The translations under genes were made by a program, and so were the position numbers. A DNA stretch of 9,362 nucleotides from Bordetella parapertussis (GTDB lineage: Bacteria > Pseudomonadota > Gammaproteobacteria > Burkholderiales > Burkholderiaceae_B): positions 1-9,362 of the forward strand of contig CAMBLP010000085.1 of assembly GCA_945868195.1 (NCBI GenBank), written 5' to 3'. Positions 1 through 5,788 of the stretch are shown here, in pieces. Positions within the stretch are counted from its first letter, which is position 1; every line of letters starts with the position of its first letter. The notes beneath the pieces are model-generated. The model did not search any database, was not told the origin of the DNA, and saw only the letters and a list, made by a program, of their open reading frames with translations.

Positions 1-1
1 T

Positions 2-115
2 GCGGTCGATGCAAACTGGTTTGATTCCAGTCCTTATCCTGCGACGCGACAGTGGTTACGCGGCTGGGTCGAGAGCGAGCTGTTCAAAAAGATCATGGCC
101 AAGCCGTCGACTTAA
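2..115 (+). CDS. C-terminal fragment of a probable glutathione S-transferase
   Basis: This is the 3' end of a gene that begins before the window, read in the frame starting at base 2 and ending in TAA at 113-115, with a second in-frame TAA right after. The 37 visible residues include YPATRQWLRGWVESELFKKI and end in MAKPST. That pattern (aromatic-proline turn, tryptophan-rich amphipathic helix, then S-x-L-F-x-x-x-M-x-K) resembles the last helix of many bacterial glutathione S-transferases, which add glutathione to electrophilic substrates in the cytoplasm. The catalytic thioredoxin-like N-terminal half lies outside the window, so the call rests on the tail alone. The gene converges with slyX and their stop codons overlap by two bases, leaving no spacer. 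A second, complete transferase lies at 1608-2219; the visible tail is not an obvious copy of it. Confidence 0.5.
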   Translation, partial: AVDANWFDSSPYPATRQWLRGWVESELFKKIMAKPST

Positions 116-330
116 TAATGCGGCGGCAGTTCGTCGCGTAAATTTTGCAAACCTGTATTGCGATCCTGAGGGAGCTGTTGACGCAGTGCATTGACCTCTC
201 GCGCCAGCGCATCGATGAGTTGTTGTTGACGAAAAATGGTTTGATTCAGTTGATCAAGCATGTCATCGGCAAGTCCTGCTTTAATCTCCAGATCCGTCAG
301 GCGTTTTTCGAGAGAGAGTGGCGTGTTCAT
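112..330 (-). CDS. slyX: SlyX family protein
   Basis: This 72-residue protein matches the SlyX family in length and pattern. It has the N-terminal R-L-T-D-L-E-I-K block at residues 10-17, the core L-N-Q-T-I-F-R-Q-Q-Q-L-I-D at 28-40, a leucine/glutamine-rich helix to about residue 53, and the typical ending P-P-H-Y. The heptad-like spacing of leucines suggests a short coiled coil and a soluble cytoplasmic protein. The biochemical role of SlyX is not established; the name comes from its position beside slyD in enterics. The ATG at 330 is the natural family start. The preceding AAAAGAAATTT is only a weak ribosome binding site. The gene lies 25 bp downstream of the transporter stop, in the same direction, but a terminator-like hairpin lies between them. 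Its stop overlaps the stop of the convergent transferase fragment. Confidence 0.85.
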   Translation of the reverse strand: MNTPLSLEKRLTDLEIKAGLADDMLDQLNQTIFRQQQLIDALAREVNALRQQLPQDRNTGLQNLRDELPPHY

Positions 331-340
331 AAATTTCTTT

Positions 341-369
341 TAAGAAAAAGGCGACTCATGAGGTCGCCT
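341..369 (-). terminator. Intrinsic terminator wrapping the MFS stop codon
   Basis: Read on the - strand, a perfect 7-bp stem AGGCGAC / GTCGCCT (363-369 with 349-355) encloses a 7-nt loop at 356-362 and is followed by TTTTTCTTA. The transporter's TGA stop (358-356) lies inside the loop, so a terminating ribosome would cover the hairpin. There is no matching T-run on the + strand, so it acts on leftward transcripts only. Confidence 0.7.
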
Positions 370-1603
370 GAGTGGAGGTCTGACGGCCACGCATCACAAT
401 CGCAGCCGCAAAAAAGTTTAGGCCTGCTGCGAGGCCAAGTGGAAGCTGATAGCCACCACTTAAGTCAAACAGCACACCAAAAAAGGCGGGTCCCAAGGAT
501 GACATCAACTGCATAAGCATCGCCGCGATTCCAAAGATCGTACCAAACGATGCGGCACCAAACTCACGACGCACAATAAGTGGCGGTAAGGTGGTGATAC
601 TCCCTGCAGACAGCCCAAAGCCCAAGACCGCGATGATAAGTGCCCAGGTATGGTCGTTGAAAAAAGCACCCAGACTCAGACTCACGGCCGCGTTGAGTAG
701 GACTCCGCACGCGATTAAGCGCACATCTAAATGATCTGAAAACCGCGCCAGCAACATACGCCCAATAAACGCGAGAACCGCTGCGAGCATGACACACAGC
801 GCAGTCCCTGAGGTGCCGATCGCAGGAAGTAACAACGACACTTGGTGGGTCAGAAAACCGATTTGCACCATGAGTGCGAAACCAAAAGCCAGCGTGACGG
901 TGCGTAAGGCTGTTGTACTCAGTGCCGCCGAGCGCGTCCAGGTCCGGGGCGCTGTGGATAGCGTGCTGTCTGTGGGCACGATGCCGTCGGGATAGAGACC
1001 CAGGTCTTGCGGTTGTCGCCGCATAATAAAAAAGCTGATCGGCCAAACCGTTGTTAAAACGATTGCGGCGACCACTAGCACGGCGATGGAAAAGCCAAAG
1101 GTGCTAATCAGCGCGAGTAAAACAGGAACGCCGACCATGCCTCCGATGCTTGCGCCTAACATGGCTGTGGAGACGGCACGTCCCTGATGACGATCAAACC
1201 AGGGGGCCAGGGAGGAGGTGATGGCGGTGGTCGACAAACAGGCCCAACCTAGCCCCATCAGGGCAAAGCTCGCATAGACATGCCAGACCTGGGTGATGGC
1301 GCTCATCGCGATAAAGCCGCTTGCCATCACTGCAGCGCCAAGTGCCATGACGCGTTGTGGACCGTATTTGGAGATGGCGCTTCCGACAAAACTCAATACT
1401 GAGGCGTTGACCAGAAAGGCGAGTGTCAAGGCCGAAGACACCAAGCCAATCGACCAGTCGTGCATCTGACTGATGGTGTGCAGATAAACGCTCGGACCAT
1501 AAAGACCGAAGGACCAGGCGACGGTCGCGACCGCCATGCAGCCCGCGACCATCCACCAGCCATGAAAAATTGTTGATTTCATGGTGGATGGCGCCCGCTG
1601 CAT
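356..1603 (-). CDS. MFS transporter (OFA/monocarboxylate-like)
   Basis: This 415-residue integral membrane protein has the usual length and about 12 hydrophobic segments of the major facilitator superfamily. Segment 1 begins at G-W-W-M-V-A (residues 15-20). The loop between helices 2 and 3 carries G-S-A-I-S-K-Y-G-P-Q-R. The helix 4-5 region has P-W-F-D-R-H-Q-G-R-A (134-143), a signature of the oxalate/formate and monocarboxylate-like branch, and P-Q-D-L-G-L-Y-P-D-G (198-207) follows helix 6. It probably moves a small organic acid across the inner membrane; the substrate cannot be read from sequence. The ATG at 1603 is preceded by GAGG at 1613-1616 with 9-nt spacing, which favours it over the ATG at 1582. 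It begins 4 bp after the transferase stop, so the two are surely cotranscribed. The transporter at 6865-8103 belongs to the same branch. Confidence 0.87.
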   Translation of the reverse strand: MQRAPSTMKSTIFHGWWMVAGCMAVATVAWSFGLYGPSVYLHTISQMHDWSIGLVSSALTLAFLVNASVLSFVGSAISKYGPQRVMALGAAVMASGFIAMSAITQVWHVYASFALMGLGWACLSTTAITSSLAPWFDRHQGRAVSTAMLGASIGGMVGVPVLLALISTFGFSIAVLVVAAIVLTTVWPISFFIMRRQPQDLGLYPDGIVPTDSTLSTAPRTWTRSAALSTTALRTVTLAFGFALMVQIGFLTHQVSLLLPAIGTSGTALCVMLAAVLAFIGRMLLARFSDHLDVRLIACGVLLNAAVSLSLGAFFNDHTWALIIAVLGFGLSAGSITTLPPLIVRREFGAASFGTIFGIAAMLMQLMSSLGPAFFGVLFDLSGGYQLPLGLAAGLNFFAAAIVMRGRQTSTQATS

Positions 1604-1607
1604 AGGT

Positions 1608-2219
1608 TTAGGCCTCGAGTTGGCAGGCTTTGAACGATGGCAACGCTTCGCAACGTGCCGTCAGGGCCACGAGGTGAGGGAAGTCGGCGGTAACGGCGAC
1701 CTTTGGGATCATTTTATTGAGAAAGAACCAACCAACTGCGACCGTCAGGCAATCAAGACGGGCCTTGTCGCCACCCGGAAACGTGTTTTTGGCAGCGAGT
1801 TCTTCGAGCATGACTAGGCTCGCGCGCACTTGTGCACCAAGTCCGTCGATGAAGGGCTGGTGGACTTTTTCAGCGGGACGCTTGAGGGGTTCGTACAAAA
1901 TCTGAATCGCTTTGTCGAGACCGCTGGTCATGACGGCGCAATGCTGGAGAATGTGACGGCGATCGGCACCGCTGGCTGGCAGCAGTTTCTGACCGGGGCT
2001 CATTTCAAGCAGGGTATCGATGATCGCCGAGCTTTCCACCAGATGCTCGCCATTGTCCAACACGAGAACGGGTACCTTGGCGATTGGGTTAAACGACTTG
2101 ATGGCTTCGACGTCTTTGGCGGTCGACAGGCTTTTATGCTCGTAGGGGATGCCGAGGGTTTGCAAAACGACGCCGACGCGGCGAACAAAGGGTGAAACAT
2201 AGCGGCCGACCAAAATCAT
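1608..2219 (-). CDS. Glutathione S-transferase family protein
   Basis: This 203-residue protein has the two-domain layout of soluble bacterial glutathione S-transferases. The N-terminal thioredoxin-like domain (about 1-80) holds R-Y-V-S-P-F-V-R-R-V, whose S9 sits where the glutathione-activating Ser/Cys is expected. It also has N-P-I-A-K-V-P-V-L with the cis-proline P50, and V-E-S-S-A-I at 61-66, the glutathione gamma-glutamyl contact. An all-helical C-terminal domain follows. It probably conjugates or removes glutathione on an unknown electrophile in the cytoplasm. The ATG at 2219 has a clear ribosome binding site, GGAG at 2226-2229, 6 nt upstream. It leads an operon with the MFS gene 4 bp downstream and is divergent from the FGE-like gene. 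The pairing hints that the transported compound may be a transferase substrate, which is inference. Confidence 0.88.
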   Translation of the reverse strand: MILVGRYVSPFVRRVGVVLQTLGIPYEHKSLSTAKDVEAIKSFNPIAKVPVLVLDNGEHLVESSAIIDTLLEMSPGQKLLPASGADRRHILQHCAVMTSGLDKAIQILYEPLKRPAEKVHQPFIDGLGAQVRASLVMLEELAAKNTFPGGDKARLDCLTVAVGWFFLNKMIPKVAVTADFPHLVALTARCEALPSFKACQLEA

Positions 2220-2318
2220 TTTTATCTCCGGTTTGTGAGGGTGTTGTGTATGGCAGTGTTGTATTGATTTACAGTTGAGTATCGCTCAAATTTGTCCTTG
2301 TACCAAGAGATCCTGAAG
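2220..2318. promoter_or_regulatory. Divergent intergenic region with inverted repeats
   Basis: These 99 bp separate the leftward transferase operon from the rightward FGE-like gene and must hold promoters or leaders for both. An inverted repeat TTGAG (2275-2279) / CTCAA (2285-2289) with a 5-nt gap is followed directly by the 8-bp palindrome CAAATTTG (2288-2295). These could be operator sites. I found no convincing -35/-10 pair in either direction. Confidence 0.35.
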
Positions 2319-3050
2319 ATGACCCAAAATACGCCCTTTAAAAGCACTTTTATAAATGGTGTTGCCTTGGTGATGGCCTTGGCCGTTTCCCCCTCTAGCG
2401 CCTTGGCTCAATCCACGACTCAGAACCCCAGGGTTGATTTGGGTGACTTCAAGATTGACCTGACTGAGGTCAATATCGGTCGCTTTGCCGAGTACGCCCA
2501 ACGCAAGGGCATTGTGACCGAGGCCGAGCGCAGCGGTGGAGGGTTTGAATACGTAATGGGCTGGCAAAAGCGCCCAGGCTGGAACTGGCGCACACCTTTT
2601 GGCACGCCGGCTCAAGCCGATGAGCCCGCGGTTCATATCAAGTGGGCGGAGGCGCGTGCCTTTTGTCAGGATGCGGGCGGAGACCTGCCCACCAAAGCGC
2701 AGTGGCAACGGGCGGCTTACACCGAACAGCGTGACAAGCCTCCCGCACCTTTTATTAAGGGTAAAACCTACGAATATCCTACGGGCGATACCGGCCAGGG
2801 TGCCAATGTCAAGGGGGGCGCGGATGGCTGGGAGCGTCATGCTCCGGTCGGTCGCACGCGCGCAGGTGTCAATGGACTGTATGACATGGGGGCGAACGCC
2901 TGGGAATGGTTGTTGGACGCCCAAGGCAAGGCGCACCTGACCGCAGGAGGATCCTGGTGGTATGGACCTTCGCAAATGCGTGTTGAAGGCATGCAATACA
3001 AATCAGACGATGTGTACGTGGTTTATATCGGCTTTCGCTGCGTATACTAA
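2319..3050 (+). CDS. Exported FGE-sulfatase (SUMF1-like) domain protein without catalytic cysteines
   Basis: From the ATG at 2319 this is 243 residues; AGAGA at 2306-2310 supports that start over an in-frame TTG at 2292. Residues 1-30 form a signal peptide with a hydrophobic core and an A-L-A cleavage site before Q31, so the mature protein should be periplasmic. The rest follows the formylglycine-generating-enzyme fold: D-L-T-E-V-N near 47-52, P-A-V-H-I-K-W-A-E-A-R-A-F-C (103-116), L-P-T-K-A-Q-W-Q-R-A-A, G-L-Y-D-M-G-A-N-A-W-E-W (186-197), G-G-S-W-W and a final I-G-F-R-C-V-Y. The cysteine pair that oxidises sulfatase cysteines after G-G-S is absent. The two cysteines, C116 and C241, could form a disulfide. 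It is therefore unlikely to make formylglycine, and no sulfatase gene is present. A structural or ligand-binding role is possible; the function is unknown. The DUF442 gene follows after 36 bp. Confidence 0.78.
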   Translation: MTQNTPFKSTFINGVALVMALAVSPSSALAQSTTQNPRVDLGDFKIDLTEVNIGRFAEYAQRKGIVTEAERSGGGFEYVMGWQKRPGWNWRTPFGTPAQADEPAVHIKWAEARAFCQDAGGDLPTKAQWQRAAYTEQRDKPPAPFIKGKTYEYPTGDTGQGANVKGGADGWERHAPVGRTRAGVNGLYDMGANAWEWLLDAQGKAHLTAGGSWWYGPSQMRVEGMQYKSDDVYVVYIGFRCVY

Positions 3051-3086
3051 GCTTTAACATCGTTTGTTTTTTTCTAGGAGATCCTT

Positions 3087-3431
3087 GTGTCTACGCCTAT
3101 CAGCGCTTTAAATCCCGATTTTGCCGTCGCGCCTCAGGTGCAGCCGGGTGATATGGCTGCGGTTGCCGCAGCGGGTTTTAAAAGCGTCATTATTAATCGC
3201 CCTGATTACGAATCGGGTCCGGATCAGCCAACAGCGGCCCAGGTGAGCGCGGCAGCCAAAGCCGCTGGGCTTGCGGTCGAATACCAGCCTGTGGTGAGCG
3301 GCGGGATGACCGCTCAAGATGTCGAGCGCTTTACCGAGTTGTTAGGAACCCTGCCTAAACCTATTTTGGCGTATTGCCGCTCAGGTACCCGTTGCACGGT
3401 CCTGTATCGCGCCGCGACTGGAAATTCTTGA
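3087..3431 (+). CDS. DUF442 / TIGR01244 family protein (phosphatase- or sulfurtransferase-like)
   Basis: This 114-residue protein starts with GTG at 3087, decided by AGGAG at 3076-3080 six nt upstream. The F-A-V-A-P-Q-V segment, G-F-K-S-V-I-I-N-R-P-D (30-40) and the loop A-Y-C-R-S-G-T-R-C (95-103) are typical of the DUF442 family, a cysteine-phosphatase-like fold also fused to metallo-beta-lactamase domains in Blh-type proteins linked to sulfide detoxification. C97 is the presumed nucleophile, with R102 in the loop. The length matches stand-alone members, so the short tail after the active site is not a truncation. It is probably cytoplasmic. The 36-bp gap after the FGE-like gene is T-rich but lacks a hairpin, so the two may share a transcript. 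Whether it acts on phosphate or sulfane sulfur cannot be decided here. Confidence 0.78.
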   Translation: MSTPISALNPDFAVAPQVQPGDMAAVAAAGFKSVIINRPDYESGPDQPTAAQVSAAAKAAGLAVEYQPVVSGGMTAQDVERFTELLGTLPKPILAYCRSGTRCTVLYRAATGNS

Positions 3432-3464
3432 TCTGGATCAATTTTCTACATCTTCCCTGTTGGG

Positions 3465-3493
3465 TTGGCACGATTTAGGGTCTAGTATGTATT
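3465..3493 (+). promoter_or_regulatory. Candidate sigma-70 promoter for the universal stress gene
   Basis: TTGGCA (3465-3470) and TGTATT (3488-3493) are 17 bp apart, matching the consensus at 4 of 6 positions in each box, inside the 89-bp gap before the stress gene. It is a moderate match only. Confidence 0.3.
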
Positions 3494-3520
3494 CATATAG
3501 CTTTCTTAGGAGGTAAGGCC

Positions 3521-3988
3521 ATGATGTTTAAAAAAATATTGATTCCTACCGACGGTTCTGCATTGTCAGCACAGTCTGCAAACGCGGGTATTTCTTTTGC
3601 ACGCTCTACGGGTGCTGAGATCGTGGCTCTCCACGTTTCACAGCCTTTTGCGGCGACGATGGGTTTTGACGGCATGTCAGCGGCCTATGCCATCACCGAT
3701 GAGGACTACGACAAGGCCAATACTGAGCAAGCCAAAAAACACCTAAAAAGTGTCGTGGATCGCGCCGAAACCGCAGGCGTTAAGGCTACTGCACACGCTG
3801 TGTCGAACTTTAATATCGCAGACGGGATTGTTCAGGCCGCGACGGACTATCAGTGCGACTTGATTTTTATGGGTAGCCATGGGCGCAGCGGTTTGTCACG
3901 TTTGCTGCTGGGTAGCGTGACGACTAAGGTTCTTGCGTTGACCCATAATGCTGTGTTGGTGTATCGGGTCAAAGACGAGTCTAAGTAG
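3521..3988 (+). CDS. Universal stress protein, UspA family
   Basis: This 155-residue single-domain protein has the full Usp fold. K-K-I-L-I-P-T-D-G-S at 4-13 opens strand 1, with D11 at the adenine pocket. The ATP-binding signature G-2X-G-9X-G-S is complete as G118, G121, G131 and S132. That places it with the ATP-binding, UspFG-like branch rather than with UspA proper, which lacks the motif. Such proteins are soluble, dimeric and induced by starvation or oxidative and respiratory stress; their molecular target is usually unknown. A near-perfect ribosome binding site, AGGAGG at 3508-3513, lies 7 nt before the ATG at 3521. The ATG at 3524 is equally possible by spacing. The gene probably has its own promoter in the gap behind DUF442 and lies 89 bp before the peroxiredoxin gene. 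Confidence 0.92.
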   Translation: MMFKKILIPTDGSALSAQSANAGISFARSTGAEIVALHVSQPFAATMGFDGMSAAYAITDEDYDKANTEQAKKHLKSVVDRAETAGVKATAHAVSNFNIADGIVQAATDYQCDLIFMGSHGRSGLSRLLLGSVTTKVLALTHNAVLVYRVKDESK

Positions 3989-4026
3989 CATTTGGCCCTT
4001 GGCTGGCATATGATAGAGGTCACGCT

Positions 4027-4064
4027 AGGCTCAAGTGTGGCAGCCGTCGCTGCCCGTGAAGCCT
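4027..4064 (+). promoter_or_regulatory. Two-part hairpin in the peroxiredoxin leader
   Basis: A perfect 6-bp stem GGCAGC (4039-4044) / GCTGCC (4049-4054) with loop CGTC sits inside a second 5-bp pairing AGGCT (4027-4031) / AGCCT (4060-4064). It ends one base before the ribosome binding site AGGAG (4066-4070). There is no T-run, so it is not a terminator. It could affect translation or mRNA stability. Confidence 0.35.
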
Positions 4065-4077
4065 CAGGAGAGCGCAT

Positions 4078-4581
4078 ATGACTATCAAAGTCGGCGATCG
4101 GGTTCCCGATGCCACACTCACAGAAGTCATCGAAACTGAAACAGCTGGCTGCACCGTTGGCCCCAATGCGTTTAAAGTTTCCGATTTGGTCAAGGGCAAA
4201 AAGATTTTGATGTTTGCCTTGCCTGGTGCCTTTACACCGACATGTTCCGCCAAACACGTACCTAGCTATGTTGAGCATTTCGATGCCATCAAAGCTAAGG
4301 GCGTTGACGAAATTTGGTGCGTTGCGGTCAATGACGCGTTTGTCATGGGTGCTTGGGGCCGCGAGCAGAAAGCCGCTGGCAAGGTTCGCATGATGGGTGA
4401 TGGTTCTGCTGAGTGGACCAAAGCTCTTGGTCTGGAACTCGATTTGAATGCACGCGGCATGGGCACTCGTTCAACGCGTTACGCAGCCTACATCGTTGAT
4501 GGTGCCGTCAAAGTTTTGCATGTCGAAGGTCCTGGTAAGTACGAGATCAGCGACGCTGCTTCGATGCTCAAAGCGATCTAA
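4078..4581 (+). CDS. Peroxiredoxin, Prx5/type II subfamily
   Basis: This 167-residue cytoplasmic thiol peroxidase reduces hydrogen peroxide and organic hydroperoxides. The active-site block P-G-A-F-T-P-T-C-S-A-K-H-V-P (49-62) places the peroxidatic cysteine at C56 in the P-x-x-x-T-x-x-C motif. The conserved arginine is in R-S-T-R-Y-A (131-136). C81 in I-W-C-V-A-V-N-D lies 25 residues after C56, as in type II plant and bacterial peroxiredoxins recycled by glutaredoxin or thioredoxin. C25 is a further cysteine. No glutaredoxin domain is fused at the C-terminus, unlike some proteobacterial relatives. The ATG at 4078 follows AGGAG at 4066-4070. A -10-like TATGAT at 4009-4014 could serve the gene but lacks a good -35. 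A strong terminator follows the stop, so this gene ends its transcription unit. Confidence 0.92.
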   Translation: MTIKVGDRVPDATLTEVIETETAGCTVGPNAFKVSDLVKGKKILMFALPGAFTPTCSAKHVPSYVEHFDAIKAKGVDEIWCVAVNDAFVMGAWGREQKAAGKVRMMGDGSAEWTKALGLELDLNARGMGTRSTRYAAYIVDGAVKVLHVEGPGKYEISDAASMLKAI

Positions 4582-4597
4582 ATTACCTTGCTTTTTC

Positions 4598-4642
4598 ATC
4601 CCGCCGAATGAGGACGAGTGTCCTCGGTAGGCGGGATTTTTT
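4598..4642 (+). terminator. Strong intrinsic terminator after the peroxiredoxin gene
   Basis: An outer 8-bp stem ATCCCGCC (4598-4605) / GGCGGGAT (4630-4637) encloses a perfect inner 6-bp stem GAGGAC (4610-4615) / GTCCTC (4620-4625) with loop GAGT and 4-nt internal loops on each side. It is followed by six T residues (4637-4642). It lies 16 nt after the peroxiredoxin stop. Confidence 0.9.
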
Positions 4643-4651
4643 CATATTCAG

Positions 4652-5788
4652 ATGATCTCAACCCTCAGTTCGTTTCCCTCGTTGTATCTGGCCACGTTGT
4701 TGATGTTGGTCAGTACTGGACTATTCAACACCTACATCGCATTAAAATTGTCCGCCGAGTCGGTGAGCGCCTTTTGGATCGGGACCCTGATTTCGGCTTA
4801 CTACTTGGGCTTGGTGTTTGGTGCGCGAATCGGACACCGGTTGATCGTTCGAGTGGGGCACGTTCGCGCTTGCGCGACCGCAGCGATCTTGTCGATTTGC
4901 GCGGTACTCTCTCAAAGTTTGTTCGACTCTTTGCCTGTTTGGATCGGCTTGCGCTTGATCGTTGGCGTGGCGATGTCAGTGCAATACATCGTGGTGGAAA
5001 GCTGGCTCAACGAGCAAACAGAAAACAGTCATCGTGGTCGTGTCATGTCGGTCTATATGGTGATGTCTGGCTCAGGAACCGCACTTGGACAACTCGCGAT
5101 TACGCTTTACCCAACACTGGATTTGCGCCCTCTGATTTTTGTGGCGCTTTGTCAGGCGCTGAGCTTGTTGCCGATCGTATTGACGCAACGCAAGCTGCCT
5201 ATCCCGCAGCCTCCCGCGCCCATCGATTTTCCTTATTTTTTCAAAGCCGCTCCGCAAGCGCTTTTCACTGTATTTCTAGCTGGGAATATTTCTGCGTCGT
5301 TTTATGGCTTGGCCGCGGTATTTGCCTATGGACAAGGCTTGAGTACGCCGCAGATCGCGCTCTACACAGCGACGAGTGTGATTGCGGGCTTGATGGCACA
5401 GTGGCCGATGGGTTGGCTCTCTGATCGCACGGACCGCGCGAAGTTGATCCGCAATAACGCTGTGATTTTTACTGTCATTGCTGTGTTGATGTGGGGTTGG
5501 ATGAGCTGGCCCTATTGGGTCATGTTGATTTTTGCCGCAGGCTTTGGTGTGATTCAGTTCACCTTTTATACCCTAGCCTCCAATCTGGCGAATGACCGTG
5601 TCAGTGCTGAGAAGCGTGTGGGCTTGGCTGCAGTCGTGATGATGACCTATGGCGTGGGTGCCACGATCGGACCGATGATCGCGGGCGCGTTGATGCGTGC
5701 CGGTGGCCCCAATATGCTCTACGTGTTTAGTTCGGTGTGCGCCATGATTCTCGTGTTGTTGATGTGGCAGCCTAAATGGACTCGGTAA
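4652..5788 (+). CDS. MFS transporter, YcaD-like
   Basis: This 378-residue protein has about 12 membrane segments and is close in length to E. coli YcaD. It shares that family's layout: an L-F-N-T-Y-I-A-L-K-L opening at 24-33, S-A-Y-Y-L-G-L-V-F-G with G-H-R-L-I-V-R-V-G-H in the 2-3 loop, and the diagnostic V-V-E-S-W-L-N-E-Q-T at 114-123 before S-H-R-G-R (126-130). The second half has Q-W-P-M-G-W-L-S-D-R-T-D-R. The substrate is unknown for the family. The ATG at 4652 gives the right N-terminus but has no recognisable ribosome binding site and lies 9 nt behind a terminator T-run. The message may be leaderless or depend on readthrough. The stop overlaps the next gene by 13 bp, implying translational coupling. 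This is a different MFS branch from the other two transporters here. Confidence 0.85.
   Translation: MISTLSSFPSLYLATLLMLVSTGLFNTYIALKLSAESVSAFWIGTLISAYYLGLVFGARIGHRLIVRVGHVRACATAAILSICAVLSQSLFDSLPVWIGLRLIVGVAMSVQYIVVESWLNEQTENSHRGRVMSVYMVMSGSGTALGQLAITLYPTLDLRPLIFVALCQALSLLPIVLTQRKLPIPQPPAPIDFPYFFKAAPQALFTVFLAGNISASFYGLAAVFAYGQGLSTPQIALYTATSVIAGLMAQWPMGWLSDRTDRAKLIRNNAVIFTVIAVLMWGWMSWPYWVMLIFAAGFGVIQFTFYTLASNLANDRVSAEKRVGLAAVVMMTYGVGATIGPMIAGALMRAGGPNMLYVFSSVCAMILVLLMWQPKWTR

Noticed and set aside
145..516. A 123-codon open frame on the + strand across slyX and the transporter 3' end
   Set aside because: It is antisense to slyX and the transporter, both supported by family motifs.
2286..2996. 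A 236-codon open frame on the - strand opposite the FGE-like gene
   Set aside because: It is antisense to a gene with clear family motifs and has no recognisable domain or ribosome binding site.
3428..3441. The palindrome TTGATC-TG-GATCAA with following T residues as a terminator after DUF442
   Set aside because: The loop is too short, the stem is AT-rich and it overlaps the stop codon.
3465..3480. A possible sigma-54 promoter before the universal stress gene
   Set aside because: TTGGCACG matches the -24 element, but the -12 position has AGGG instead of TTGC.
4618..5424. A 268-codon open frame on the + strand overlapping the YcaD-like gene
   Set aside because: It starts inside the terminator hairpin, is rich in R, C and W without a family pattern, and is an out-of-frame shadow of a well-recognised transporter.
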